64,000 nt of DNA from Streptomyces sp. NBC_00285 (GCF_036174265.1 NZ_CP108055.1:2790001-2854000); one strand, 5' to 3'. Counted from the stretch's first letter, positions 33,241-42,756 are shown. Notes: a model not told the origin generated them from the sequence alone. Numbers and translations: made by a program.

Positions 33241-34179
33241 TCAGTTGTCGCCTTCCCGTTCCGCGAGGAAGCGCTCGAACTCTTTCCCGATCTCGTCCGC
33301 CGACGGAATGTCCACCGGCTCGGCCAGCATGTTCCCCCGCGTCTCCGATCCCGCCGCCGCGTCGTACTGGTGCTCAAGACCCTGGACGAGGGCCACGAGG
33401 TCCTCGTCGCCCTCCTGGATCTGGCGGTCGATCTCGGTCTGCGTGCGGTGGGCGTCGGTGCGCAGAGCGTGGGCGATGCCCGGCAGGACCATGCCGGTGG
33501 CGGCCGTGATGGCCTCCAGGACGGTCAGAGCCGCGTCCGGGTACGGCGAGCGCGCGATGTAGTGCGGCACGTGGGCCGCTACGCCCAGGACGTCGTGACC
33601 GGCCTCCATGAGCCGGTACTCGACCAGGGCCTCGGCACTGCCGGGTACCTGCGCCTCGTCGAAGGGGCTGCGGTGGCCGGGGACGAGATCGTGGCGATTG
33701 CCGTGCGGGGTGAGGCCGACGGGCCGGGTGTGCGGGACGCCCATGGGGATGCCGTGGAAGTTCACGGACAGCCGCACGCCGAGCCGCTCCACGATCTGCT
33801 GGACGGCCGCGGCGAAGCGCTCCCACTCCACGTCCGGCTCCGGGCCGGACAGCAGCAGGAAGGGCGCTCCGGTGGCGTCCTGGACGAGCCGCACGTCCAG
33901 GGTGGGCTCCTCGTACTCCGTCCAGCGGTCCCGCTTGAAGGTGAGCAGCGGACGGCGGGCTCGGTAGTCCACGAGCCGGTCGTGGTCGAAACGGGCCACG
34001 ACCTGGTGGGGCAGCGTGTCGAGCAGCCGCTCGACGACCTGGTCGCCGGTCTCGCCCGCGTCGATGTATCCGTCGAAGTGGTAGAGCATGACCAGGCCGG
34101 CCGACTCCTGGGCGAGCGCCATGTCGACGACGGCGAGGCCCTTGGGCTCCCATGCGTACAAACCCTGCGGATCAAGCAC
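33241..34179 (-). CDS. PAC2-family protein (proteasome-assembly-chaperone-like)
   Basis: A 312-residue PAC2 protein. [25 protein letters not shown] and [28 protein letters not shown] with [19 protein letters not shown] are the family hallmarks. In actinomycetes with a proteasome it may act in its assembly or as a hydrolase-like chaperone, but this is not proven. GTG at 34179 follows GAGGAG. The gene and coaE probably share a transcript. Confidence 0.9.
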   Translation of the reverse strand: MLDPQGLYAWEPKGLAVVDMALAQESAGLVMLYHFDGYIDAGETGDQVVERLLDTLPHQVVARFDHDRLVDYRARRPLLTFKRDRWTEYEEPTLDVRLVQDATGAPFLLLSGPEPDVEWERFAAAVQQIVERLGVRLSVNFHGIPMGVPHTRPVGLTPHGNRHDLVPGHRSPFDEAQVPGSAEALVEYRLMEAGHDVLGVAAHVPHYIARSPYPDAALTVLEAITAATGMVLPGIAHALRTDAHRTQTEIDRQIQEGDEDLVALVQGLEHQYDAAAGSETRGNMLAEPVDIPSADEIGKEFERFLAEREGDN

Positions 34180-34298
34180 AGTGACCGCTCCTCCTCGTGT
34201 TCATACGCTTCAACACGCCCTGGAACAGCGGCATTCCCACCCAGGGCCCTGATCAGGCCATCTCTTACGCCCTTTTCATGACCCGGCAGACGAACAGC

Positions 34299-34351
34299 GC
34301 GCCCCTCCAAGGGGCGCGGGGAACGGCGCGACCAGCCCCCACCGGCCCGCA
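34299..34351 (+). repeat. Dispersed intergenic repeat, copy A
   Basis: The 41-bp core (34311-34351, starts GGGGCGCGGGGAAC and ends CCGGCCCGCA) is identical to copy B (44441-44481, opposite strand) at 40 of 41 bases. A 7-bp hairpin GCGCCCC/GGGGCGC (34299-34317) opens it. This kind of element is common between genes in Streptomyces. Confidence 0.8.
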
Positions 34352-34374
34352 GCGAACAACGAACCCGTACAACG

Positions 34375-34410
34375 CTGAAGGACCGCACCTCGAAAGGTAC
34401 GGCCCTTCAG
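34375..34410 (-). terminator. rpsA terminator
   Basis: Stem of 16 positions with 14 pairs (34375-34390 with 34395-34410), tetraloop CGAA. It ends 30 bp past the rpsA stop (34440) on the downstream side, so it should end the rpsA transcript. Confidence 0.8.
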
Positions 34411-34439
34411 TCACCTGCTAAACCTCAGCGGTCCAGCGT

Positions 34440-35957
34440 TCAGCTCTGGCCGCCGGCCAGCTTCTCGCGAAGCGCGGCAAGCGCCTCGTCCGACGCCAGC
34501 GCACCGGAGGTGTCCGCACCCTCGGAGGAGTACGAGCTACCGCCGCCGCCACCGCCGCTACCGCCCGCAGCCGGAACCGCACCCGCAGCGTCGCCGCCCT
34601 CGGCCGCAGCAGCGGCGTCGGCCTCGCGGGACTTGATGACCTGCTGCTGGTGCTGCTCGAAGCGGGTCTGCGCCTCGGCGTACTGGGTCTCCCACACCTC
34701 ACGCTGGGATTCGAAGCCCTCGAGCCAGTCGTTGGTCTCGGGGTCGAAGCCCTCGGGGTAGATGTAGTTGCCCTGGTCGTCGTAGGACGCGGCCATGCCG
34801 TAGAGCGTCGGGTCGAACTCGACCGAAGCCGGGTCCCCACCGAAGGCCTCGTTGGCCTGCTTCAGCGAGAGGCTGATGCGACGGCGCTCGAGGTCGATGT
34901 CGATGACCTTGACGAAGATCTCGTCGTTGACCTGGACGACCTGCTCCGGGATCTCCACGTGGCGCTCGGCCAGCTCGGAGATGTGGACCAGACCCTCGAT
35001 GCCCTCGTCCACGCGGACGAACGCACCGAACGGAACCAGCTTCGTGACCTTGCCGGGCACGACCTGGCCGATCTGGTGGGTCCGGGCGAACTGCTGCCAC
35101 GGGTCTTCCTGCGTCGCCTTCAGCGACAGGGAGACACGCTCACGGTCCATGTCGACGTCGAGGACCTCGACGGTGACTTCCTGGCCGACCTCGACAACCT
35201 CGGAGGGGTGGTCGATGTGCTTCCAGGAGAGCTCGGAGACGTGGACGAGACCGTCGACGCCACCGAGGTCCACGAACGCACCGAAGTTGACGATCGAGGA
35301 GACGACGCCGGAGCGGACCTGGCCCTTCTGCAGGGTCGTGAGGAAGGTCTGGCGGACCTCGCTCTGGGTCTGCTCGAGCCAGGCACGGCGGGACAGGACC
35401 ACGTTGTTGCGGTTCTTGTCCAGCTCGATGATCTTGGCCTCGAGCTCCTTGCCCACGTAGGGCTGGAGGTCGCGGACGCGGCGCATCTCGACGAGGGAAG
35501 CCGGCAGGAAGCCACGGAGGCCGATGTCAAGGATGAGTCCACCCTTGACGACCTCGATGACGGTGCCGGTGACGATGCCGTCCTCTTCCTTGATCTTCTC
35601 GATGGTGCCCCAGGCGCGCTCGTACTGGGCGCGCTTCTTCGAGAGGATCAGGCGGCCTTCCTTGTCCTCCTTCTGGAGAACAAGGGCTTCGATCTCGTCA
35701 CCGACGGCGACGACCTCGTTGGGGTCGACGTCGTGCTTGATCGAGAGCTCGCGGCTCGGGATGACGCCTTCGGTCTTGTAACCGATGTCGAGGAGAACCT
35801 CGTCCCGGTCAACCTTGACGATGACGCCGTCGACGATGTCACCATCGTTGAAGTACTTGATCGTCTCGTCGATAGCGGCGAGGAATGCTTCCTCGTCACC
35901 GATGTCGTTGACCGCAACCTGCGGGGTGGTGGCGGTGGTCTCGGTGCTGCTCGTCAT
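34440..35957 (-). CDS. rpsA: 30S ribosomal protein S1
   Basis: A 505-residue S1 protein that brings mRNA to the small subunit. Four S1 (OB-fold) domains are seen, at about residues 36-105, 123-188, 209-277 and 294-363, with the strong repeats GxVxxIVxFGAFVDLGGVDGLVHVSELSWKH (third) and GKVTKLVPFGAFVRVDEGIEGLVHISELA (fourth). This is the shorter actinobacterial form (E. coli has six). The tail is Gly/Ser-rich then acidic. ATG at 35957 follows GGAG. The promoter and a long leader are described separately. Confidence 0.97.
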   Translation of the reverse strand: MTSSTETTATTPQVAVNDIGDEEAFLAAIDETIKYFNDGDIVDGVIVKVDRDEVLLDIGYKTEGVIPSRELSIKHDVDPNEVVAVGDEIEALVLQKEDKEGRLILSKKRAQYERAWGTIEKIKEEDGIVTGTVIEVVKGGLILDIGLRGFLPASLVEMRRVRDLQPYVGKELEAKIIELDKNRNNVVLSRRAWLEQTQSEVRQTFLTTLQKGQVRSGVVSSIVNFGAFVDLGGVDGLVHVSELSWKHIDHPSEVVEVGQEVTVEVLDVDMDRERVSLSLKATQEDPWQQFARTHQIGQVVPGKVTKLVPFGAFVRVDEGIEGLVHISELAERHVEIPEQVVQVNDEIFVKVIDIDLERRRISLSLKQANEAFGGDPASVEFDPTLYGMAASYDDQGNYIYPEGFDPETNDWLEGFESQREVWETQYAEAQTRFEQHQQQVIKSREADAAAAAEGGDAAGAVPAAGGSGGGGGGSSYSSEGADTSGALASDEALAALREKLAGGQS

Positions 35958-36275
35958 GTGGGAAAGGGCTCCGGTACGGACGGTGAGTCGTAGGTACTGC
36001 TACGCCGGGAGCCCGTGTCGCTCTGAAGAAGCCGGACAGCCAAGGAAGCACCACATTGGAAAAAATCCGGTGGCGCCTCGAAAACCGAGGGGACATACGA
36101 CAGATGCGAGCGCAACCTGCTACGTCTGAGGTGCGCAGGCCCGCAGCGCAACTTGTAGCATACGGGGGCAGCCGGACAGGGTCAATGCGCGAAGGCGCAC
36201 ACCCGGGGCGGATCGCCGCATACCCGGCGCAAAACATGTCTCACGAGGCCACGCGGACCCGATGACGTCCCATTC
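35958..36275. other. 318-bp divergent region, rpsA leader and promoter
   Basis: No gene is seen. It holds a strong minus-strand promoter (36157-36185) whose transcript would have a leader of about 190 nt before rpsA, and the start region of the plus-strand methyltransferase. The leader has short stem-forming stretches (for example near 36067-36092) but no riboswitch I recognise. Confidence 0.6.
36157..36185 (-). promoter_or_regulatory. Strong vegetative promoter for rpsA
   Basis: On the minus strand TTGACC (36180-36185) and TATGCT (36157-36162) are separated by exactly 17 bp, close to the sigma-HrdB consensus. Transcription would start near 36150, giving a leader of about 190 nt. Confidence 0.75.
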
Positions 36276-37169
36276 GTGACGTCGTCGCGACGGGTGCGAC
36301 GGAAGAGTCCGCAGATTAGTACGAGGGAGCCGATCATCCAAGAGCCCGCAGCACACCAGCAGCCGACCGGCCCGGACGACGAGTCGGAGGCCACCCGGCG
36401 TGACGCGGACGTCACCGAGAGCTCCCGGGCCAACCGCGGCTGGTGGGACCGCAACGCCGACGAGTACCAGGTCGAGCACGGCACGTTCCTCGGCGACGAC
36501 CGTTTCGTCTGGGGCCCCGAGGGTCTCGACGAGGTGGAGGCGGAACTGCTGGGCCCCTCCGAGGACCTCAAGGGCAAGGACGTCCTCGAGATCGGCGCCG
36601 GCGCGGCCCAGTGCGCGCGCTGGCTGGCCGTGCAGGGCGCCCGCCCGGTCGCCCTCGACATCTCCCACCGCCAGCTCCAGCACGCCCTGCGCATCGGCAC
36701 GTCCTTCCCGCTGGTGTGCGCCGACGCGGGCGCGCTGCCCTTCGCGGACGGCTCCTTCGACCTGGTGTGCTCGGCGTACGGCGCGATGCCGTTCGTCGCC
36801 GACCCGGTGCTGGTCCTGAAGGACGTGCGCCGCGTCCTGCGCCCGGGCGGCCGTTTCGTCTTCTCGGTCACGCACCCGATCCGCTGGGCCTTCCCGGACG
36901 AGCCGGGCCCCGAGGGCCTGACCGTCTCCGCCTCCTACTTCGACCGCACGCCCTACGTCGAGCAGGACGACAGCGGCCACGCGGTGTACGTCGAGCACCA
37001 CCGCACGATCGGCGACCGGGTGCGCGACGTGGTCGCCGGCGGCTTCCGCCTGGTCGACCTGGTCGAGCCGCAGTGGCCCGCCTGGAACACCTCGGAGTGG
37101 GGCGGCTGGTCCCCGTTGCGCGGGAACCTCATCCCCGGCTCGGCGATCTTCGTCTGCGAACGGGACTGA
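36276..37169 (+). CDS. Class I SAM-dependent methyltransferase
   Basis: A methyltransferase of up to 297 residues. Motif I is VLEIGAGAAQCARWLA, followed by VALDIS, ADAGALPFADGSFDLVCSAYGAMPF and LKDVRRVLRPGGRFVFSVTHPIRWAF, the UbiE/Methyltransf_11 pattern with an HPxRW site. The first 45 residues are polar and probably disordered. The start is uncertain: GTG at 36276 or 36294 have no ribosome binding site, and GAGGGAG precedes an ATC near 36340. Substrate unknown. Confidence 0.85.
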   Translation: MTSSRRVRRKSPQISTREPIIQEPAAHQQPTGPDDESEATRRDADVTESSRANRGWWDRNADEYQVEHGTFLGDDRFVWGPEGLDEVEAELLGPSEDLKGKDVLEIGAGAAQCARWLAVQGARPVALDISHRQLQHALRIGTSFPLVCADAGALPFADGSFDLVCSAYGAMPFVADPVLVLKDVRRVLRPGGRFVFSVTHPIRWAFPDEPGPEGLTVSASYFDRTPYVEQDDSGHAVYVEHHRTIGDRVRDVVAGGFRLVDLVEPQWPAWNTSEWGGWSPLRGNLIPGSAIFVCERD

Positions 37170-37208
37170 CGTACGCCGACCTTCGGGCGGCCGTACGACA
37201 CTGGGGGC

Positions 37209-39731
37209 GTGATCCGTTACGACGCCCTGGACGTCCTTCCCGTACGCGGTGCCCTGTCCGCGCTGAGCGACGCCCTGGAGGAACACGGCACGGCCGTCCT
37301 CGTGGCGCCGCCCGGCACCGGCAAGACGACCCTCGTGCCACTGGCGCTGGCGGGCCTGCTGGACGCCGGGGCACCCGCGCGCAGGGTCGTCGTCGCCGAA
37401 CCCCGCCGGATCGCCGCCCGCGCGGCCGCGCGGCGGATGGCATGGCTGCTGGGCGAGCAGGTCGGCGGGAGCGTCGGCTACACCGTGCGTGGCGAGCGGG
37501 TGGCCGGACGGCACACGCGTGTGGAGGTCGTCACGACGGGGGTGCTGCTTCAACGGCTCCAGCGCGACCAGGAACTGGCCGGCGTCGACGTGGTGGTGCT
37601 CGACGAGTGCCATGAGCGGCATCTGGACGCGGACACCACGGCGGCCTTCCTGTGGGACGTACGGCAGACCCTGCGCCCGGAGCTGCGCCTGGTGGCGGCG
37701 TCCGCAACGACCGACGCGCAGGGGTGGGCGCGGCTGCTGGGCGACGCGCCCGTGGTCGAGGCGGCGGGCGCCTTGCATCCGGTGGAGGTCGTGTGGGCGC
37801 CGCCGGCCCGTCCCGTACGGCCGCCGCACGGCCTGCGCGTGGACCCTGTACTGCTCGCACACGTGGCGTCGGTCGTACGGCGGGCGCTGGCCGAGCGGGA
37901 CGGGGACGTGCTGTGTTTCCTGCCGGGCGTGGGCGAGATCGCGCGCGTGGCCGGGCAGTTGGGCGCTCTCGGCGACGTGGAGGTGCTCCAGGTCCACGGC
38001 CGGGCGCCGGCGGCCGTGCAGGACGCGGTACTGACGGGCGGGGAGCGGCGCCGGGTGGTCCTGACGACCTCCGTGGCCGAGTCGTCCCTGACCGTGCCCG
38101 GAGTGCGGGTGGTCGTCGACTCGGGGCTGGCGCGCGAGCCGCGCGTCGACCACGCGCGCGGGCTGAGCGCGCTGGCGACGGTACGGGCCTCACAGGCGGC
38201 CGGGCGGCAGCGGGCCGGACGGGCGGGGCGTGAGGCGTCCGGCGCGGTGTACCGGTGCTGGGCACAGGCGGAGGACGCCCGGTTGCCGCGTTTCCCGGCG
38301 CCGGAGATCAAGGTGGCCGACCTGACGGCGTTCGCGTTGCAGGTGGCCTGCTGGGGCGATCCGGACGCGTCCGGTCTCGCGCTGCTGGACCCACCGCCGG
38401 GTGGCGCGATGGCGGCGGCGCGCGAGGTGCTGAGGGCCGTCGGAGCGGTGGACGCGGACGGCCGGGCCACGGCCCGGGGCGCACGGCTGGCCCGTCTGGG
38501 ACTGCATCCCCGGCTGGGGCGGGCGCTGCTGGACACCTCCGGTGCGGGGGCCGAGGTGATCGCGCTGCTGTCGGAGGAGCCGCCCCGGGAATACGGCGAC
38601 GACCTGGCGGCCGCCCTGCGGGCTGCTCGGCGTGGCGGCGACTCCTACGCGGGGCGCTGGCGGACGGAGGTGCGGCGCCTTCGGACCGCCTCGGCGGACT
38701 TCCGCGAGCCGGATGCCGGACGGGACGGCCGCGCCTCCTCGGCGGACCTCCGGCACACGGACGCGGGAAAGGACGGTCTCGTCGCCGCGCTCGCCTTTCC
38801 GGAGCGCGTGGCCCGGAAGGACGGGGAGTCCTATCTCATGGCCTCCGGCACCCGCGCCGAGCTCCGCGACGGATCCCCTCTGCGGGGCGCACCCTGGATC
38901 GCCGTGGCGGTGGCGGACCGTCCCGTCGGCAAGGGCCACGCGCGTGTGCAGCTCGCCGCCGTGATCGACGAGGACACGGCCCGGTCGGCGGCGGCGTCGC
39001 TGCACTCCGAGCGCCAGGAGGTGCACTGGGCCGACGGGGATGTCGTGGCGCGGCGGGTGGAGCGGCTCGGCGCCATCGAGCTCGCGGCGCGGCCGCTCAG
39101 GAACGCCGACCCCGCTCTCGTACGCGAGGCCCTTCTCGAAGGGCTCCGCCAGGAAGGGCTGCGGGTACTGCGGTGGACGCCCGACGCCGACGTACTGCGG
39201 CAGCGGCTCGCGTTCCTGCACCACCACGCCGGCGCCCCGTGGCCCGACGTCTGCGACGACGCGCTCCACGCGCGCGTGGACGAATGGCTGGAGCCGGAGC
39301 TGAGCCGCGCCCGGCGCCGCGCCGACCTGGCACGCATCGACGCGGGAGGGGCACTCACGCGCCTGCTCCCCTGGGCTTCGGGCGAGGCCGCGCGGCTCGA
39401 CGAACTGGCACCCGAGCGGGTCACCGTACCGAGTGGGTCCAGAGTCCGGATCGACTACGGCGACCCGGAGCAGCCGGTCCTCGCCGTGAAGTTGCAGGAG
39501 ATGTTCGGGCTCCAGGAGTCGCCCCGGGTCGCCGGCGTTCCCCTCCTCGTGCATCTCCTCTCCCCCGCCGGGCGGCCGGCCGCCGTCACCGCCGATCTCG
39601 CCTCCTTCTGGAAGGACGGCTACAAGGGGGTGCGGGCGGAGTTGCGCGGCCGGTATCCGAAGCATCCGTGGCCCGAGGACCCGGCGGGCGCCGAGCCGAC
39701 GCGGCACACCAACGCGCGGCTCAGGCCGTGA
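37209..39731 (+). CDS. hrpB: ATP-dependent RNA helicase HrpB
   Basis: An 840-residue DEAH-type helicase. Walker A is VAPPGTGKTTLVPLAL, Walker B DECHERHLD, motif III VAASATTDA, motif VI QAAGRQRAGRAGREA. The C-terminal third (LTRLLPWASGEAARLDELAPERVTVPSGSRVRIDYGD through GYKGVRAELRGRYPKHPWPEDP) is the HrpB_C domain. Length and order fit HrpB. GTG at 37209. The stop overlaps the convergent DUF3068 gene by 11 bp. The RNA target is unknown. Confidence 0.95.
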   Translation: MIRYDALDVLPVRGALSALSDALEEHGTAVLVAPPGTGKTTLVPLALAGLLDAGAPARRVVVAEPRRIAARAAARRMAWLLGEQVGGSVGYTVRGERVAGRHTRVEVVTTGVLLQRLQRDQELAGVDVVVLDECHERHLDADTTAAFLWDVRQTLRPELRLVAASATTDAQGWARLLGDAPVVEAAGALHPVEVVWAPPARPVRPPHGLRVDPVLLAHVASVVRRALAERDGDVLCFLPGVGEIARVAGQLGALGDVEVLQVHGRAPAAVQDAVLTGGERRRVVLTTSVAESSLTVPGVRVVVDSGLAREPRVDHARGLSALATVRASQAAGRQRAGRAGREASGAVYRCWAQAEDARLPRFPAPEIKVADLTAFALQVACWGDPDASGLALLDPPPGGAMAAAREVLRAVGAVDADGRATARGARLARLGLHPRLGRALLDTSGAGAEVIALLSEEPPREYGDDLAAALRAARRGGDSYAGRWRTEVRRLRTASADFREPDAGRDGRASSADLRHTDAGKDGLVAALAFPERVARKDGESYLMASGTRAELRDGSPLRGAPWIAVAVADRPVGKGHARVQLAAVIDEDTARSAAASLHSERQEVHWADGDVVARRVERLGAIELAARPLRNADPALVREALLEGLRQEGLRVLRWTPDADVLRQRLAFLHHHAGAPWPDVCDDALHARVDEWLEPELSRARRRADLARIDAGGALTRLLPWASGEAARLDELAPERVTVPSGSRVRIDYGDPEQPVLAVKLQEMFGLQESPRVAGVPLLVHLLSPAGRPAAVTADLASFWKDGYKGVRAELRGRYPKHPWPEDPAGAEPTRHTNARLRP

Positions 39732-40707
39732 CCGGCTCGGGTACGTCCGCACTCACGGGGGCCAAACGGCGGCCGCGGGCTTCCAGCCACAGCGACAGCG
39801 CAAGGAGCAGGACACCCAGGGTCAGAAAGCCCCAGGGCAGGTAGGAGGTCATCAGGAGGATCAGGGTGCGGTTCGACTTGACCAGGTCGACCGTGTGCCT
39901 GATGTAGTCCTCGCGCATCTTCACGTCGCCGGCGAACACCGTCACCTTGCCGCCGTCGCCGAGCAGGGTGCCGCCGCGCAGCTCCTCCTTGTGGACTTCC
40001 TCGCCGTTGACGGGGGCGCCGGTGAGGGGTTCGACCCAGAACTTGCGGACCGTGGTGTACCAGCGGGTGGTGCCGGTCTTGGCGATGGTCGCGGGGGTGA
40101 TGCCCTGGATCGGCATGGTCTTGGGAAAGGGCACCTGGGTCCAGGGGATGGTCTGCTCGAAGTAGTAGACGTCGACGCCGCGGAAGTTCTGGGTGCCCTT
40201 GTAGTGGATGGGGGCCGAGGTGCGGGCCTGGGCGTCGAAGTACTCGTAGTCCCGCTTCTCCGTCAGGAACGGGAACTTGAACTCGATGCCCTCGCGTTTG
40301 ACCGGGTCGCCGTCGACCATCTCGCCGGTGGCGTGGACGGGGTCCTGGGTGTGGGCGTCGAAGATGTAACGCTCGGGGATCTTGGAGACCATCTTGCCGT
40401 CGGGGCCGACGACATAGGACAGGCCGTCCCAGACCACGACGTCCTTCCCGGCCGTCTTCTCGATCTTCTCCGAGGCCTCCACGTTGCCCTTGAGGGTCTG
40501 CACGATGGTGACCTTGGGGACCTTCTTCTCCTTCATTCCGTTGTTGTAGTCGAGGAGGGTCACGTTCTTCGCCTCCAGGACCATGTCCTGGTACTGGTTG
40601 GCGGGGACCTTGGCCAGGCGCGGGAAGGCGTACCAGCGCATCAATGGGGACAGCGCCGCGAAGAACACGGCGAGGGCGAGCAGGACCAGGCTGGTCTTGC
40701 GGCGCAT
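39721..40707 (-). CDS. DUF3068 (porin PorA-like) membrane protein
   Basis: A 328-residue protein with one N-terminal membrane anchor (LVLLALAVFFAALSPLM) and one C-terminal one (LPWGFLTLGVLLLALSLWL), and a large extracytoplasmic domain between (VDGDPVKREGIEFKFPFLTEKRDYEYFDAQARTSAPIHYKGTQNFRGVDVYYFEQTIP). This is the DUF3068 pattern of actinobacteria. The function is unknown. It begins 21 bp after the SPW_0924 gene, so the two are in one operon. ATG at 40707. Confidence 0.88.
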   Translation of the reverse strand: MRRKTSLVLLALAVFFAALSPLMRWYAFPRLAKVPANQYQDMVLEAKNVTLLDYNNGMKEKKVPKVTIVQTLKGNVEASEKIEKTAGKDVVVWDGLSYVVGPDGKMVSKIPERYIFDAHTQDPVHATGEMVDGDPVKREGIEFKFPFLTEKRDYEYFDAQARTSAPIHYKGTQNFRGVDVYYFEQTIPWTQVPFPKTMPIQGITPATIAKTGTTRWYTTVRKFWVEPLTGAPVNGEEVHKEELRGGTLLGDGGKVTVFAGDVKMREDYIRHTVDLVKSNRTLILLMTSYLPWGFLTLGVLLLALSLWLEARGRRLAPVSADVPEPVTA

Positions 40708-40728
40708 CTCGGCCTCCCGGACGGGCGG

Positions 40729-40863
40729 TTACGGGTGTGCGGGCACCGTGGTCAGCAACGGTTTCGGAGACGTCTTGCCCGTCGTCTGCCCCATCGCGGT
40801 GATGGCGAGGATCAGTGCGAACGCGAGGGCGAGACCGGTCGCGGCGGCGATCAGGGCGCGCAT
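40729..40863 (-). CDS. SPW_0924-family 44-aa membrane peptide
   Basis: A 44-residue gene easily missed by length. It begins MRALIAAATGLALAF, has a membrane helix, then a soluble tail with TSPKPLLTTVP. This matches the SPW_0924 family of Streptomyces. GGAGG precedes the ATG at 40863, and the TAA stop (40729-40731) is 21 bp before the DUF3068 start. The tight spacing suggests a functional pair. Confidence 0.85.
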   Translation of the reverse strand: MRALIAAATGLALAFALILAITAMGQTTGKTSPKPLLTTVPAHP

Positions 40864-40952
40864 GGGTGCCTCCCTGCCAACGGGAACTGATACATCGTCA
40901 GATCCGGCACGGTAGCAACGGGCGGGCGAGATGAGAACACGTCGCGCACAGA

Positions 40953-40994
40953 CGAAGGGCGCCCTGTCCGCCGTGGCGGCGAGGACGCCCTTCG
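40953..40994 (-). terminator. Terminator after the lytic transglycosylase gene
   Basis: A 9-bp stem CGAAGGGCG (40953-40961) with CGCCCTTCG (40986-40994) encloses a second hairpin CCGCC/GGCGG. It lies 17 bp after the minus-strand gene stop at 41011. Confidence 0.65.
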
Positions 40995-41010
40995 AGGTGG
41001 GTCCGGTGTC

Positions 41011-42756
41011 CTACGAACTCGCGCTGGGGCTGGGCGACGGGCTCACGGCGGTGTCCGTGGCAGTGTCCGTGGTGGCCACCGCCACGGTCAGCTTCACGTC
41101 GAGCGTCGCTCCGCCCGCGGTGGTGATGCGGAGCACGAAGGTGCCGGTGGCGGTGTCGGCGTAGAGCTGCGGCAGCTTCAGCAGGCCGTCGGCGTCCGTC
41201 GTGAGGCCCGTCAAGGTGCGCACGGTCTTGCCGTCGGCGTCCTTGAAGTAGGGGCCCTTGTCGTTCTCGGTGGCGTCGTCGGCCGACGTGATGAGGGTGG
41301 CGGTGGCGGCGACCTTGTCGGCCACGGCACCCTTGTAGGTGGCCTTGACCTGGACCGCGTCGGCGAACTCACCGCTCGGCGTGCAGGTCAGATCGGTCGT
41401 GGTGGTCCGGGCGAGAGTGTCGGCGACGCGCTGGGTCACGGTGGCCGTGTAGTCCGGGCCGGTGACGGTACGGCCGATGAGGGTCGCGCGGACCGTGAAG
41501 GCGCCGGTGGTCTCGCCCGCCTGGAGCGCGGGCGCGGTGGCCACACCGGAGGCGCCCGTGAGGCCGGTCGCGACCTTCTCGCCGCCGGTGAAGGTGGCGT
41601 CGGTGTCGCCGACGATCGTGAAGCGGATCCGCACCTTGGGGACGCCCATGCCTGCGGCGTTCTCGGCCTTGGTGCTGATCTTCCCGGTGAACGCGTCGCC
41701 GGCCGTCGCGGTGAGCTTGGCGGTGCCCGAGTCCTCCAGGTGGTCCACCGACTCGGTCGGAGTGAGGGGAGTCGTCGGGGCCGGCGGGGTGGGGGTCCCC
41801 GAGGGCGGCGGGGTGGTCGGGGGCGGCGTCGGGCTCGGCGAGCCGGTGCCGGGCGTGTTCGGCGTGGACGTACCCGGCGTCGTGGTCGACGGCGTCGTGG
41901 GGGACGAGCCGTCGCCGCCGTCGCTGCGGCTGCCCGGGACGGTGCCGGTGCCGTCGGGAACCTCGTAGGTGCCCTTGCGGTAGTACTCCAGCCAGGACAG
42001 GACCGTGTTCAGGTAGTCCTGCGAGGGGTTGTAGCTGAGGATCGCCTTGGCCAAGTCTCCGCCGGCCGACAGGTCCCAGCCGTTGCGGCACAGGTAGTGA
42101 CCGGCGGCGAGGGAGGCGTCGTAGATGTTGTTCGGGTCCTTCACCCCGTCGCCGTTGCCGTCGCGGCCGGCCCACGCCCAGGTGGAGGGGATGAACTGCA
42201 TCGGGCCGACGGCCGAGTCGTAGGCGCTGTTGCCGTCGTAGGCACCGTTGTCGGTGTCCTTGATGAGCGCGAAGCCGTTGCCGTCGAGCTGCGGGCCGAG
42301 GATCTTGGAGGTCGTGGTGCCGTCCGCGTCGACCCGGCCGCCGCGGGCCTGGCCCGACTCGACCTGACCGATGGCGGCGAGGAGCTGCCAGGGCAGGTTG
42401 CAGCCGGGCTTGGACTCCTGGAGCTCGGCAGCGGCCTGCTTGTAGGCGGCGAGGACGGTCGCGGGTATCCCGGCCTCGGCCTCGGTCGGGGTGGTGGTGC
42501 CGGAGGTGCCGTCGGTCGGCACCGGGCTCGGGGTGTTCAGCGGCGGCAGGTCCGTGTAGTACGGCGAGTTGCCGGTCGCGGTGCCGTCACCGGCGGTCGC
42601 GTCGGGGGAGGGCTGGGCGTCGGCGGCGGTCGATCTGCCGTTGTCGTCGACCGTCGCTCCCGGGGCCTGGGAAGCGGCCAGTGCCGCGACCGCGGCCGCG
42701 GCCACGGCGGTGGTCACCGCTCCCTTGCGGAGCCTCCTGCCGAATTGCGCCGCCAT
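41011..42756 (-). CDS. Secreted lytic murein transglycosylase with C-terminal Ig-like region
   Basis: A 581-residue exported cell-wall enzyme. A signal peptide is seen (basic start RRLRKGAVTTAVAAAAVAALAASQAPGATV). The SLT_2 (MltB-like) domain covers about residues 100-270, with catalytic Glu in LAAIGQVESGQA, VGPMQFIPSTW and DASLAAGHYLCRNGWDLS. A Thr/Pro/Ser/Gly linker (about 275-340) and two beta-rich Ig-like repeats follow. It cuts the glycan strand of peptidoglycan, and the tail may bind the cell wall. GGGAGGGG precedes ATG 42756. Confidence 0.9.
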   Translation of the reverse strand: MAAQFGRRLRKGAVTTAVAAAAVAALAASQAPGATVDDNGRSTAADAQPSPDATAGDGTATGNSPYYTDLPPLNTPSPVPTDGTSGTTTPTEAEAGIPATVLAAYKQAAAELQESKPGCNLPWQLLAAIGQVESGQARGGRVDADGTTTSKILGPQLDGNGFALIKDTDNGAYDGNSAYDSAVGPMQFIPSTWAWAGRDGNGDGVKDPNNIYDASLAAGHYLCRNGWDLSAGGDLAKAILSYNPSQDYLNTVLSWLEYYRKGTYEVPDGTGTVPGSRSDGGDGSSPTTPSTTTPGTSTPNTPGTGSPSPTPPPTTPPPSGTPTPPAPTTPLTPTESVDHLEDSGTAKLTATAGDAFTGKISTKAENAAGMGVPKVRIRFTIVGDTDATFTGGEKVATGLTGASGVATAPALQAGETTGAFTVRATLIGRTVTGPDYTATVTQRVADTLARTTTTDLTCTPSGEFADAVQVKATYKGAVADKVAATATLITSADDATENDKGPYFKDADGKTVRTLTGLTTDADGLLKLPQLYADTATGTFVLRITTAGGATLDVKLTVAVATTDTATDTAVSPSPSPSASS

